A stretch of DNA of 64,000 nt from Malania oleifera (GCF_029873635.1 NC_080419.1:61623040-61687039); one strand, 5' to 3'; shown: positions 1-11,891, numbered from the stretch's first letter. Numbers and translations are program-made. Notes: generated from the letters alone by a model not told the origin.

Positions 1-359
1 ATACCAATTTTTACTCCCTAGTAACCTATATGAAATGTAACCCCTATTATCCATTGGTAGGCAAATCAATAAGGGGTATCACAAATGCCTATAAAGAGGA
101 CCCCCCAAGGAAGGTAAGGCACCTCATCCTATCTCATTCTCATCCATACTTTTACTCTTGTGAACATACAATCCTTCCAAATTCCCTAACTTAGGCATCA
201 GTGATCCCCCGAAGTACACCCTGGGTCCTCCAAGCCATTTTTCTCTTTTTGGGCAGGTGATCAAAGTTGTGATTGATCCAAATTCTCTTGGACAAATTTT
301 GGCATAGAGGTGGAGAGTTATTTGTGGAAAGTTCCAAGCAACATACTTGGATTTTGTTT

Positions 360-822
360 ATCGGATTCTATAATATCTCAAGAGCTCCCTTAGTTGAGGT
401 TTGATATATATGTGCAATAGAAACTATGAAATCATAGGATAATCTAAAGTAGATTGGGCTAGCTTTGTTAAATATCAAAGGTTTACTGCTGCTGTATATT
501 GTACTTTTGTGGGTGGTAATCTTGTTACTTGGCGCAGCAAGAAACAAACTATTGTAGCAAGATCTAGTGTGGAATCAGAACACCGAGCTATAGGGCTCAT
601 AGTATTAGTGAAATTGTGTGGTTAAGATCTGTTATGTCAAACACGTGATTCTTGGTAGCAGAATCCACAGAAATGTTTTGTGTTAATCAAGCTGCCATTT
701 ATAATGCTAGCAACCCAACATTCCATGGGAGGGTAGAGCACATTGAAGTTGACTGTCATTTTGTGAGGGATGCTAGGTTGAAGAAGGTTGTCAAGACTCC
801 ATTTGTTAAATTTGTGGACCAG
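360..822 (+). pseudogene. Older Ty1/copia pol remnant (RNase H), left part
   Basis: Plus-strand frames give the copia RNase H region with stops and shifts: the block TFVGGNLVTWRSKKQ at about 508-552, a degraded RSSVESEHRAIG stretch, then a decayed DNKAAI-type block and HIEVDCHFVRD near 740-771. The reading breaks at 822 exactly where another copia begins, and resumes at 7901. It is therefore the older host of that insertion. Sequence upstream of 360 is too degraded to assign. Confidence 0.8.
818..822. repeat. Target-site duplication accag (partner 7901-7905)
   Basis: An identical 5-mer directly flanks both LTR ends, the standard length for copia integrase. Confidence 0.93.
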
Positions 823-1036
823 TGAAATCAGAATGAATGATTTCTGTATTTCTTGAATTAATTCTGTACAATCAGAACTCTCTATAAATAATACAAACCG
901 TATATCAACAAGGAAAGAATTGCCTAAAATAGGAGCATGAAATCTGCCCAAGTATTAGGCTAGAAATCCCTATACAATCTCTAGTATCATTGACCCATTA
1001 TTCTTGGGATTTCTAATAATCCTCTGGATTTCTACA
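823..1036 (-). repeat. 3' LTR of copia 823-7900
   Basis: It matches 7686-7900 along its whole length, begins TGAAATCAGAAT and ends TTTCTACA. A TATA-like stretch (ctataaataatac) is present in both copies. The polypurine tract (minus GAGCGGGAG) abuts position 1036. Confidence 0.93.
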
Positions 1037-1046
1037 CTCCCGCTCA
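1037..1046 (-). other. Polypurine tract of copia 823-7900
   Basis: The minus strand reads TTGAGCGGGAG directly before the TGTAGAAATCC start of the LTR, a typical copia plus-strand priming site. Confidence 0.8.
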
Positions 1047-1608
1047 AGTTGGATCATAAATGTTGACCATATCCAACTTGTATGTGAAATCATCAAAACT
1101 TTGTCGAGGTAGTCCTTTGGAGAAGATATCGTCTGTTTGTTCTTTGGTAGGAACATAAGTCATGCAAATGGTTCCTTCTTCAACCTTTTCCTTGATTAAG
1201 TGTCTGTCCACTTCTACATATTTGGTCCTATCGTGCTGGACTGGATTGAGAGAGATGTTAATGGCTGCTTTGTTATCACAGTAGAGTTTGATAGGGAACT
1301 TTACCATGACATGCAACTCCTCCAAAAGGTTTCGTAACCATAGTAGTTAGAGGCGCGAGGCGAGCCGAGGCGCGAGGCGAGCCGAGGCGCGAGGCGAAGG
1401 CGCGCGCCTCATGAAGGTGAGGCGCACAATTATTAAAATGGTGTAAAATGTCTATTTAGGGTAATTGATATATGAACATATGAATATCTAGTAATATTAG
1501 AATTTAAAATGCCAAAAAATTCAATTACAAAATTGAAAATTTAGCCCAAAAGCATAAACAATTCAACATAGTTCATCATCAAAAGAAAAGAGTACAAATC
1601 AAAAAATA

Positions 1609-1995
1609 GTAGCTAAATTTCAATAAAAAAATAAATATTATGTATTAATTATAATTTATAAACTCACATTAATTAAACTAAATATTACAAATTAAAAAAT
1701 AGTGGCTAAATTTCAGTAAAAAGAATAAATATTACGTATTAGTTATAATTTATAAACTTGCATTAATTAAACTAAATATTTAATTAGTAATTACATATAA
1801 AGAAGAAGAGGAAAAAAAGTAGCCAAATTTCAATAAAAAGAATAAATATTATGTATTAGTTATAATTTATAAACTTACATTAATTAAACTAAATATTACA
1901 AATTTAAAAACAGTAGGTAAATTTCAGTAAAAAAAATAAATATTATGTATTAGTTATAATTTATAAGCTTAGATTAATTAAAGAAAATATTTAAT
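1609..1995. repeat. Tandem repeat, four copies of about 90-115 bp
   Basis: Each copy runs from a ctaaatttcaRtaaaaa start through ataaatattaYgtattaRt to gcattaattaaactaaat. Starts are near 1609, 1698, 1818 and 1910. It is internal to the MULE-like element. Confidence 0.75.
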
Positions 1996-2029
1996 TTATA
2001 AGCTTACATATAAAGAAGAAGAAAAAGAG

Positions 2030-2345
2030 AAGCAGCAGGCAGCACGCAACAGTCAGCAGCAGGCAGCAGGAAGAAGAAGAAGAAGAAGAAGAAGAAGAAG
2101 AACTCGCAAGGGCTCCTGCTGGTTGGAAACGAAGTCGCGAAGGGTCGTACTTCTTCAAAATGTCGAAGACGAACTCACGATCCTGGTTCGAAGCTCGAAG
2201 ACAAAGTAGCGAAGGCTTCTGGCTGGTTCGAAGGCTCGCAGACGAGCTCACGTTGTTGGTTCCAAGGATTGCGAAGGCTCCTGCTGGTTCGAATCTGCAA
2301 AACGAACTCACGAAGGGCCGAGAGGGGCTAGGGGCTATGTTCGTT
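2030..2345. repeat. GAA microsatellite plus degenerate ctggttcgaa repeats
   Basis: A (gaa)n run at about 2068-2100 is followed by four degenerate units, each with a ctggttcgaa-type core and gacgaactcacga. A short plus-strand ORF (2160-2357) is produced by the repeats and matches nothing I recognise. Confidence 0.6.
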
Positions 2346-2759
2346 CGAGTCGAATGAGGGCTACGGGTCTGGCTGTGGCTATTTCTCTACTTTAAATGAC
2401 TAAAAATTCACAAGGCGTGACTCACTGCGCCTGTCGCCCCAGTGCGCCTCGTCTCGCCTAGCGTCGCCTCTTGCAAGTCGCCTCGCCTCACCTGGTTTGA
2501 GGCGCAAGCCTCTTCGCTTCACTGCGCCTTGCGCCTCAGGCGCGCTTTTAACTACTATATTCGTAACCACAACCCTTCACATATCCCTTGCGCCACTGCT
2601 CTAAACTCAGCTTCAGCACTACTTCTGGCCACAATGTTCTGTTTTTTGCTTCTCCAAGTCACCAAGTTTCCCCATACAAAGGTGCAGTACCCAGAAGTGG
2701 ACCTTCTCTACTGATCCTACCCAATCAGCATCTGTGAAGGCTTCTATTTCTTTACTTTC

Positions 2760-3980
2760 TCATTTTTTGAAGAATAGTCCTTTGCCCGAGGATCCCTTGA
2801 GATATTTAAGAATCCTATACATTGCTTCTAGGTGACTTTCCCTTGGCGAATGCATGTGTTGACTCACCACACTTACTGCAAATGCGATGTCGGGTCTAGT
2901 GTGTGACAAGTGAATAAGTTTGCCAACTAATCTCTGATACCTTTCTCGTTCAACAGGTCTTCCGATGTCTTCTCTTTTTTTCCTGCTTCAATGGGGGAAT
3001 TGCTTGGTTTGCACCCAAGCATGCCGGTTTCAGTTAGGAGGTCTAGGACATACTTCCTCTAAGAAACACCGATTCCCTTCTTTGATCTAGCAACTTCCAT
3101 CCCCAAAAAATATCACATTTGTCCCAAATCTTTTACCTCAAACTTAGTGGCCAAAACTTTCTTCAACCTGTCCATCTCTACTATGTTGTCTCCAGTTAGG
3201 ATGATGTCAACGACATATACAATTAGAATTGTATTCTTCCCATCTTTAGATTGCCAGAAGAACATAGTATGGTTTGATTGTCCTTGCCAATATCCTTGGC
3301 TCCTAAGCACCTTTGTAAATCTATCGAACCAGGCTCTTGGAGACTGTTTGAGTCCATACAGGGACTTTCGAGTTTGCATACTCTGTTTTTTTTCACCCCT
3401 TTTACAAAAGCCTAGTGGTATCGTCATGAAGACTTCTTCTTCTAGTTTGCCATTCAAAAAAGCATTCTTGATGTCAAGTTGCTGAAGTGGCCAATCCAGA
3501 TTGGCTGCCAAGGCAAGGAGAACTCAAACAGTATTCAGTTTTGCCACGGGTGCAAAAGTCTTTGTGTAGTCAATGCCATAGGTTTGAGTAAACCCTTTTA
3601 CAACAAGGCGGGCTTTGTACCGTTCCACTGCCTCATCAACTTTGTATTTCACAATAAACACCCATTTGCAGCCCACTGGTTTCTTCCCTCTCGGTAGATT
3701 CATCACATCCCACATTCCATTTTTTTCCAAGGCCCGCATTTCCTCCATAACTGCTTCTCTCCATTCAGGGATCTCAAGGGCTTCCTGAATATCCTTTGGA
3801 ATTTTTATCCTGTCAAGATTAGAGGGAAAAGCACGATGCCCTATAGACAAAGTATTGTAAGACATGAATTTGGAAATGGGATGGAGAGTACACGAACGAG
3901 TTTGTTTTCCAAGAGCAATGGGTGAATTGAGATTAGCCTGTGCAGGTTTATCAAAGGACTCAAGATTACTTGAAGACATT
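2760..3980 (-). pseudogene. Copia reverse transcriptase
   Basis: Segments at 3524-3979 and 3113-3511 (minus) carry the copia RT landmarks in order: [44 protein letters not shown] and KSLYGLKQSPRAWF. The catalytic YVDD box is changed to YVVD (near 3210), losing one catalytic Asp. A frame break separates the two segments near 3512-3523. The domain is catalytically dead. Confidence 0.9.
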
Positions 3981-4293
3981 ACCTGATCAGGAGTGGATGA
4001 AACTCATGGTTGCTTAGATCTATCACCGGTTCCAACTCTTTTGGTGTCTCAGGTATGAGATTCTTGGTGTCCTTTAATTTTGGCTTTCTTGAGTGGACAA
4101 ATATCTCCTTGTTATATTGTTTTCCTGCATCTCCCCCTGAATTCAAGTTTTCTTATGTATTTGGCAGAGTAGAAGCACTTTTCAAGATAGGCTTAGTGTT
4201 TGGGATAGGTTCAGTGTTTGGGACATGCTCAGGTTCAGTAATAAAGGTATTGAAGTCCAAAACTTGTGCTTCTTTACTACTCAAAGTCTCCCC

Positions 4294-5110
4294 CTAAAGC
4301 AAGGGCTTTTGGAAGTAAGGAGTAGTTTCAAAGAAAGTAACATCAAAACTAATAAATACCCTTTTTATTACAGGATCATAACACTTGAGGCCCTTTTTGG
4401 GTAGGAGAATAGCCAAGAAAGACACACTTGAGGGTGCATGGATCCAGTTTATGTCAATGATGTATATGGAAAAAAGCAGTACAATCAAACACTTTGAGAG
4501 AGAGATTTGAGCTGAGACAAGAGTTTGGAAAAAATACCTGGAATTTTTGAAGAGGTGAGGCAAAAGAGAGAACTCGACTAGGCATTCCATTAATGAGATA
4601 TGTAGTTGAAAGAATGGCATCACCCCAAAACATTTTTGGCATATTGGTAGTAAACAACAATGCACGAGCTACTTCAAGGATATGTCTGTTTTTTCATTCG
4701 GCAACCCCATTTTGTTGGGGGGTGTCGACACAAGAACTTTGATGAATTATTCCACGTTCTTGGAGATAATTTCCCACAATACAATTAAAATATTTTGTGC
4801 CATTATCTGTACGCATAATTTGAATTTTCATGTGAAATTGTGTTTGAATCATGGAATGAAAATTGACAAACACATAACGCACTTCAATTTTGTCTTTCAA
4901 CAAGTATAACCAACAAATACGAGTGTGGTCATCAATAAAAGTAACAAACAATTTTGTGTGGGTACGATTGAGAGTGCTAGATGGGCCCCATACATTATTG
5001 TGAATCATAGTAAATGGTGAGGTTGGTTTGTATTTGGACTTTGGGAAAGAAGTAGGTTGGTGTTTTGCAATTTCACAAATCTCACATTGAAAATCAAATG
5101 ACGTTTTATT
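4294..5110 (-). pseudogene. Copia integrase
   Basis: The minus frame at 4694-5008 has FVTFIDDHTRICWLYLL, MRTDNGTKYFN and SCVDTPQQNGVAE, giving the D, D and E positions of the catalytic core. The frame at 4454-4660 continues with MPKMFWGDAILSTTYLINGM. A stop or frameshift near 4665-4690 separates them. A cofactor-like downstream region follows at 4294-4450 in another frame. Confidence 0.88.
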
Positions 5111-5449
5111 CGAACAAATGGAAGGAAATAACTATCTCAAATACTGGAAATTGGAATGACCCATTCTAAAATAACATAACAAAATGTCACTATCCTTAGG
5201 AACAGATGCACAATCACAGATAGCAATTTGGCGTTGTTCACTCACATTAGCCTCCTCAAAGTAGCAGAGTCCCTCACACTCCTTAGCACTGCCAATCGTC
5301 TTCCCCGATGATAGGTCCTGTAAAATACAATGAGAGGGAAGAAATTTAGCAGAACAATTGGAATTCTTAGTTAACTGGCGAATGGATAGTAAGTTGCAGG
5401 ATAAATTAGGAATATAAAGAACAGAATCTAGTGTGATGGAGTCAGAGAG

Positions 5450-5660
5450 TCAAATATTCCCTTTGCCTACGACAGACGAGAGTGATCCATCTGTAATTTT
5501 AACTTTCAAATTTCCAGCACAGGGTGAATATGATGAGAAAAGATGATAGGCATCGGTCATGTGGTCAGAGGCACCAAAATCAATAATCCAAGGAGTTTTG
5601 GATCTAGAGGTTATACTCAAGGCTTGCAAAAAATTACCTCTTTGGGCTAAAGAACCCAAA
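5450..5660 (-). pseudogene. Copia aspartic protease
   Basis: It reads WIIDFGASDHMT, the copia WIIDSGAS(D/N)HMT motif. The catalytic Asp is kept and the following Ser is replaced by Phe. VKITDGSLSSVVGKGNI follows, as in family members. Confidence 0.85.
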
Positions 5661-5689
5661 GAAATATTTGTGGAAGACTGGCCCGAAGT

Positions 5690-6640
5690 CTAAAAGGTAG
5701 AGAACATACTATAGAGTTGTTCCAACTGGTCAAAGTTAAATGCACCGCTTGAATTGGAACTATTACTGCTTTTCTCCCCTTGAGATCTCTCAGCTTGATT
5801 ATCAACCGTGGCTTGGTAGCCCCGATTTTTGTTGCCTTGTCGTGGCTTCCAATCAGCTGGTTTCCCGTGTATCTCCCAACACATATCCTTAGTGTGGCCA
5901 GTTTTTCGACAGTGTTCACACCAAAGGCGTCCCTTCTGCTGTCTTGAACTAGATTGTCTTGAACTAGATCATGGAAGAGTCCCTCAAGACACCAAGGCAA
6001 ACATTTCTAGTCCAGTATGGTCAGTAGAGATTGTCTCCTTCAGTATCACCTTACGCCTACTTTCTTCTCATCTCACTTCTGAGAAAGCTTCGCATGTTGA
6101 TGGTAAGGGAAGACAACCCAGAATTCTTCCACGGACATCATCAAGGACCTGATTCAAACTAGCAAGAAACTCAAACACCATTTCATTTTCGAGGCATTTT
6201 TTATATTGGACACTATCTCCCGAGCATTCCCACTCTTCTTCGAAACTCGGGTCAAGTTTCTGCCAAAGAGCAGTCATCTCCATATAGTAATCCATAACAT
6301 CCCTTTCTCCCTGCTTCATCTACCATAGTCGCTTCTTAAGCTCGAAGATTTGGGAGGAGTTCTCGGCGTCAATGTAGATCTCACAGACGACATCCTAGAC
6401 TTCCTTCACCAACGGCAAGAAGAGATAAGTCCTCCCGATCGACGGCTTCATGGAGTTCACCAGCCACATCGTGACCATGGAGTTCTCCGATTTCCATTTC
6501 TGAAGGGCGACAGCTTCGGTTGAGGTTGGCCTCCGTGTCTCACCGGTAAGAAATCCCAACTTTCCCTCACCATCGATCACAAGTTTGATCGATTGTGCCC
6601 ATTCTCGGAAATTCTTGCCATTCATCTTCTCCACCGTGAG
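5690..6640 (-). pseudogene. Copia gag with CCHC remnant
   Basis: The frame at 6395-6634 begins MEKMNGKNFREWAQSIKLVI, typical of the copia gag N-terminus (LNGKNYSTWA). The frame at 6068-6319 has YYMEMTALWQKLD and FLASLNQVLDDVRGRIL. The 5690-6000 part keeps CWEIHGKPADW, the retrotransposon CX2C zinc-knuckle region. Frames are broken at about 6320-6394 and about 6000. Confidence 0.85.
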
Positions 6641-6781
6641 CTGGAAGGACGAGTTGTCGAGTCCTGTTGAGCCCGTGGTGGAGATAGCTTTGTTCTCACC
6701 CTCGTGAGATTCAGAGGTGTCATCGAACCTCTACTTTGGCCAGAGGTTTCCGCCATTGATAGCTAGGTTTAATCTCCTAGC

Positions 6782-7669
6782 CATGGTTTTAAATCGCGGT
6801 AGCAGGTAGCGTAACGTAACGGTAACAGGTGTAACGGGAAGCAGGAGTAGCGGATGTTACATAACGGGAAGCGGGTGTAATGGCCATGAATTTTTTTGAA
6901 GCACGCACAACCTTGTGCATATTAGTGTACTTGCATGTTTTAAGCTTTTAGCCATTCATAGAAAGGGTTTTAGTGTATTTTGGACCCTTTAGTTCGAGTA
7001 ACTAAGTTATTTGGTAAGGGCAACAAGTTTACATTTGTTTTAAACCCATCATTGATAGAAAATTACGTGTGTGCGCGTATTTATACTACTCATTGTTCTA
7101 ATCTGTAATAAATTCTTATGTGTGCTTAATGAATTAATAAAATAAAATACATTATACACTCCATTAATCTATTAGTCACATAAGACATACGAATAATATA
7201 AATATAAAATAACTAGAAAAGAAAGAAGGTTGAAGTTGAAAAATAAAGAACATAAATATCACATTACTAATATTATTAAAAAAAAAATTTCCTAACAAGT
7301 TAGTATTTTGAAATTGTTAATTAATGCATCTATTGTGAGTATTTAAAGAAATTGTAAATTTTGTATCATTGTCATCCTCATTATAATCTCTTCCCCCTCT
7401 TGCCACTTGGTATATTGAGAATGACATATGAAAGAGAGAGAAAAATTGAGAAGAAAAAGTAAAAAATAAAATATTTTTTTGGTGTAACAGTCCTGTAGCG
7501 GTTACATAATGGCTGTAGCAGCCTTTACGTAACAGTCGCGGTCCATAACGGCCGCTACGGTCGTGATTTTTCTTCCCACTGATTTCGCGGTGTGTAACGG
7601 TATCGGTAACCCAAAAAACCTTTACGTAACGGCGTTACGTAACGGTCGCGGCCTTTATTTAAAATCATG
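6782..7669. mobile_element. hAT-like non-autonomous element
   Basis: It is flanked by the perfect 8-bp duplication ctcctagc (6774-6781 and 7670-7677), the hAT length. The terminal inverted repeat is CATGGTTTTAAAT on the left and CATGATTTTAAAT on the right complement. Both subterminal regions are dense in taacg/cgtta motifs (6805-6880 and 7480-7650), a known hAT transposase-binding layout. The interior is AT-rich with no coding potential. Confidence 0.8.
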
Positions 7670-7676
7670 CTCCTAG

Positions 7677-7685
7677 CTGATACCA
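7677..7685 (-). other. Primer binding site (initiator tRNA-Met) of copia 823-7900
   Basis: The minus strand reads TGGTATCAG next to the 5' LTR, complementary to the 3' end of plant initiator tRNA-Met. The usual continuation AGC is replaced because the hAT-like element inserted here; C7677 belongs to that element's target duplication. Confidence 0.85.
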
Positions 7686-7900
7686 TGAAATCAGAATAAA
7701 TGATTTCTATATTTCTTGAATTAATTAGGTACAATCACAACTCTCTATAAATAATACAACGCATATAACAACAAGGAAAGAATTGCCTAAAATAGGAGCA
7801 TGAAATCTGCCCAGGTATTTAGGCTAGAAATCCCTATACAATCTCTAGTATCATTGACCCATTATTCTCAGGATTTCTAATAATCCTCGGGATTTCTACA
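7686..7900 (-). repeat. 5' LTR of copia 823-7900
   Basis: It pairs with 823-1036 and carries only scattered substitutions and one- to two-base indels. It is followed by the target duplication accag at 7901-7905. Confidence 0.93.
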
Positions 7901-7990
7901 ACCAGTTAGGAAATGGTTTCACGAATGCTTTATTTAAACCCACCTTGCCTAATTGTTGCAGAGAGCTAGGGTCAATTGATATCGGAACGC
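7901..7990 (+). pseudogene. Older Ty1/copia pol remnant (RNase H end), right part
   Basis: The plus frame reads QLGNGFTNALFKPTL then CRELGSI, a decayed form of the copia C-terminal signature (QLADIFTKAL ... KLG). It is in register with the fragment ending at 822 once the insertion and one copy of the duplicated accag are removed. Confidence 0.75.
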
Positions 7991-8889
7991 CTTTTCTTAA
8001 TGGGAAGTGCTAGGAGATAGCATATGTTACTTTAGTAATTAGGTGGTGTGACCATGGGAGTGGAATTTTGTCCCTCACATCCTATTATTAATATACAAAG
8101 TGAGCAGACCTGGAGCTGTACAAAAACACCAAGGGACTGCCAACTCGTCTATTCCCCTCTAATTTCGTCTTCTCTTCTCCCTCTCTAACCGTAATTGCTA
8201 TATCTTCTTCATTGAAGCTTCAATTTCTTTCAGATTTGCTGCCAAAATGAAATCCCTAACTTCCTAGACCTACTCCTCTTGTAAAGATGCCTAGAGGGCA
8301 GTACAAGTAGTCTTCCATCCGTATGCCTCAACCAAATAGTTAGGCTCCGAGCAGCATGTGTTTACAGATTTACTTCCTTATCTTGCATATGAGACAGCTA
8401 AAGAGATAGCCACTCGTAACTTTCAGAAATATATATATATATACATGCCTAAGTACCAAATGCAAAACCAAATCAATCACTTTCCCTTGACAGTCTGATG
8501 AGAGTAGAAGTTAAAGCCAATTCAAATATTCATTAAGTATGATCAATGTGGTAATCAAGAACACAGTTACCTACAACCCCTCCTTGTGCCCTTCTCATGA
8601 CTGAAATGTAAATTTGTTTTACCAGAATTCCCAAATCACAGTGATCACGTACAACACAAGACAAAATTAAATTTTCTTCCATTAAGGTGCACAGTAATAA
8701 GAATCATGCCACCATCTTCCCTGCTTAAGCAATTAACACAACTGTTCAGTTCATTAACAGGACAGAAACTCGCAGATATCCGCCATTATGACTTTTTAAA
8801 CCATTTGTTTAAGTTAAGTATGATTATGTTAGCCAATACAAATAAGCAAAACTCAATCATTTATATAAAAAAAGTAGAAGAGATGTGAC
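7991..8889. other. No gene; possible decayed LTR of the older copia, then intron sequence
   Basis: 8040-8265 has a pyrimidine-rich stretch resembling a copia LTR end (cttctccctctctaacc), but no clear TG...CA boundary. The rest to 8889 is AT-rich, with (ta) at 8430-8443, and would be intron of the minus-strand gene whose exon starts at 8890. Confidence 0.4.
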
Positions 8890-9012
8890 CTGCATTGCTC
8901 GAATAGAAACCCCAATCAAAGAAAGTGGATAAACAACAAGTTTATATCCAACTTCCTCAAGTTCAATAGGATTGAGAATTGGTGTTTTCCCCCCACCTTC
9001 AAGCATATTAGC
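8890..9012 (-). CDS. CPEP phosphonomutase-like, exon 4 (last exon seen)
   Basis: Acceptor CTGTGTAG/GCTAATATG, donor ATGCAG/GTCACATC. 41 codons: ANMLEGGGKTPILNP, then YKLVVYPLSLIGVSIRAMQ. A proper donor follows, so at least one more exon is expected to the left. I did not find it in 1-8889. Confidence 0.9.
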
Positions 9013-11829
9013 CTACACAGGTATAAAAGAGCTTTGTCAGATATACAGCTTTTTACACACACACGTACAATATAAACATATATATATGACAAAGATCCAT
9101 CTGAGGCTATCTCATGCTATTGAGAAAATCTATACATGGATAGGTATTTGCAGGCTTGCTCACCAATGATGTCCCTGCTAAAAAGGGTTTCAAACATTTC
9201 AACAATAAGAGAACAATTTCTCCATACATCATCAACCTCTGCCCCCTCAGAGATTTAGAGACAAATTTTCAAACAATTATGTAGACCACTAAGTTGCAGA
9301 ACTATCTTCTAAATTTCAAAGCCCAGATAATGTCATCGTTGACTCTCTATGAATTTCCAACCAAAGACCAATTGGGCCCATCAGCACAAGTAAAACACAG
9401 AAGCAGGTTTTTAAAATAAATATTCATGTAACATAACAGTACACAAAGTTACTTCCTGACCAGAAGTTAACAATGGCTACCTGCTCATGGCAACTATGTG
9501 AAAAGTGATATTCCTAGCTTCATTTGGTCTTTTTTTGGGGATTATCAATGAAATTGGAAGGCAGCACTTTTGTAACTAAATACATGTATTTTTGTCTGTA
9601 TTTTTATCTGGATCTCTGAGGGTCCTCCAAGATTTGTATTCTTATTTTTATCTCTTCTTTGATCCCAAAAAAAATGGCTCCCTGAGGTAGAAGTCTTAAA
9701 CAACCAGAAATAAATGTTGGTTGGGGCTTGCAGATATATAGAGTTATAAACATTAGACAAATCAGTGTCCACTCATGTATAGGATCTATTTCAATGAATC
9801 ATCAATCCTTACAAGGCAATTTATTAAATGTACAACATTGTTCATCTATATCCCAGGGGAAAATGACATCTCTGCATGTGATATTCACCCATTTCAATCA
9901 ACATATATAATATATTATAGAAACAAATTAATAAAATATTGTATGGGCATGAGCATAGCAGCCTACAGGAAATATATTCCTCTCTTTTCCCCTTTCTCAT
10001 GTTGAATAAGCTAAATATGTTAGTGAGCGGAAGAAGCCTGTCAGCAACATGTCTTACATTCCTGTCCATCCTATGCAACATCTAACACAGTGAGACAGAA
10101 AGAGAAACTTCACTAATACATAAACTAAGACTGAAGGAGATACCAATACGCATTATGACATATGCACCAATGAGCATTGACTTTGGACTAAACCAAAATG
10201 GGAATGCCCTGAGAAATTTGGATAACAACTTCCCAAACAATTTATGTCAGCATCAATGCCTAAATAAAGATTTGAATGCTAGGAAATTTACTTCATCATA
10301 TTTTGGGACATACAAAAGCACCCATCTGAACAGAGACTAGGAAATTACACAAGCTAGCTCAATACTAATTGAGAATGTACCCAACCATGTTGCCCATTTG
10401 AAAAAAAAATTGACACATTTCTCAATCACAAGGAGTTCAAAAGGATTTCTGTACAGCAATAACCATTCAGGTGTCTTCTTTTTCCTGTTTTTCAGGAAGA
10501 TAATAAAAACGAATGCAATTAGTAAAAATCTATTTTTTAAAAAATAAATAAAACACATTAAGCAAGAAGGCTTAGGCAGTAATATTTTGCACGAGGAGTT
10601 GAAATTATTTCCACTTCAATGACCCATCTAAACCATACCATGTCTCAGAAGAGTCAGATTCAACTGTATCAAACCTATCATGGTGTCATCGATTCAGGAC
10701 ACCTAGAATCTTAGGAGAAGCATAGCTCATAGCATCATTATAAGACCTAAGGTTCATTAAAACAATGCAACATAGCATGATTAACAATATGATAAAAAAC
10801 ATAGGATGACAAATCACAATTGCCCATCACAATATTATAATCACTGCTAATGAGAAACTAAACATTGAACAATATGCAGCACAGCTTAAACAAAATTATG
10901 TTCAATTTTGGAGATAAAATACTGAGAAAATAAAAAATGAAGAAATAAAACAGAAAAAAATGTGAGCACGCACATAATCAAGCAAATAGACAAGAAGCCT
11001 AACAAGGAACACTGTCCATCCCAACTCTTTACAACTCAGGTTCAAGTACAGATCAAGCAAATTTTCAAAATCATGAAATATTATAAACAAAAAAATGGAC
11101 CTTTCAAAATATATTTTTGCTTATGCCACATTCTTCATAGAACATTTGACACTCATTGCTTCATAATATTATCAAAGGCAAAGACAGAATAAACATACCA
11201 ATTTGGGAACAAGAGGAGAAACTTCACAAAATGCCTTCATCTCTTCCTTCGAAGCAAGTGCATCAATGAAAAGAACATCAGCTCCAGCATCAGCAAATGC
11301 TTGTGATCTCCAAAGTGCTTCATCCAAAGAAATTGCTTGACGAGAATCAGTCCGTGCCACAATAACAATGTCAGAGCCACTTTCTCTCCGAGCATCAATA
11401 GCAGCTTTTATCCGCATCACTGCTTCCTCTCTAGACACGACTTTCCTACCACGTGTATGACCACAAGCTTTTGGAGATACCTTGCCATGAGCAAATATCA
11501 TAAGAGATAAGAATTCTAAACATATGAAGAAATGCAGATTGCAGATTGCATACACATATAGCCAGTTCAAGACTTATGCATCACAAAAGGAATTTCATCA
11601 GAAGGGAGGACCTTAATCCAACAATGAGGTTGATCTACTGTGACCTAGGAGTCATGGTAAGCGTGCAAGGTTACGTGCATCTACCCTGTCAAGACCCTGC
11701 TTTGTCAGGAGCTTTGTGCACTTGGTTCCCCTTCAGAGAGAAATTCATCTCTATAAGCTTTACAAAGTCAACTATGTGTGATATAGCCTCTAGTAGGGTT
11801 CTTTTTCATAGAATATTTAATGCACACAC

Positions 11830-11891
<62 letters not shown>

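Larger units (their letters stand above)
1340..2558. mobile_element. Non-autonomous MULE-like element with GC-rich ends
   Basis: It lies inside copia RNase H and is flanked by ttcgtaacc(a) at 1331-1340 and 2560-2569, a 9-10 bp duplication that points to the Mutator superfamily. The ends are inverted: left ATAGTAGTTAGAGGCGCG, right complement ATAGTAGTTAAAAGCGCG. Just inside the left end are tandem copies of gaggcgagccgaggcgc, and the right end has related gcgcct repeats in inverted sense, so long stem structures are possible. The AT-rich interior has a roughly 100-bp repeat, followed by a GC-richer block (2100-2340) with repeated ctggttcgaa and cgaactcacga motifs. No transposase is visible. 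Confidence 0.75.
1044..2760 (-). pseudogene. Copia RNase H, split by a DNA element
   Basis: The part at 1044-1330 reads CDNKAAINISLNPVQHDRTK and YVPTKEQTDDIFSKGLPRQ, a well-preserved copia RNase H C-terminus. The part at 2570-2760 contains DADWVGSVE and a shifted continuation. Between them lies the MULE-like element at 1340-2558. The joint falls inside codons around WLR of the RNase H domain. Confidence 0.85.
823..7900 (-). mobile_element. Full-length degenerate Ty1/copia retrotransposon
   Basis: Two LTRs (823-1036 and 7686-7900, about 95% alike by eye) begin TG and end CA and are flanked by the perfect 5-bp duplication accag (818-822 and 7901-7905). Seen on the minus strand, the primer binding site TGGTATCAG sits next to the right LTR and a polypurine tract next to the left LTR. 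The domains follow copia order: gag, protease, integrase, reverse transcriptase, RNase H. All are broken by stops and by two later DNA-element insertions (1340-2558 and 6782-7669). It cannot move by itself. Confidence 0.95.

Noticed and set aside
3147..3697. Plus-strand ORFs overlapping the copia RT
   Set aside because: Antisense shadows of the minus-strand RT, which carries the real motifs.
7677..7685. tRNA-like matches next to LTRs
   Set aside because: These are 9-12 bp primer binding sites, not tRNA genes; no cloverleaf surrounds them.
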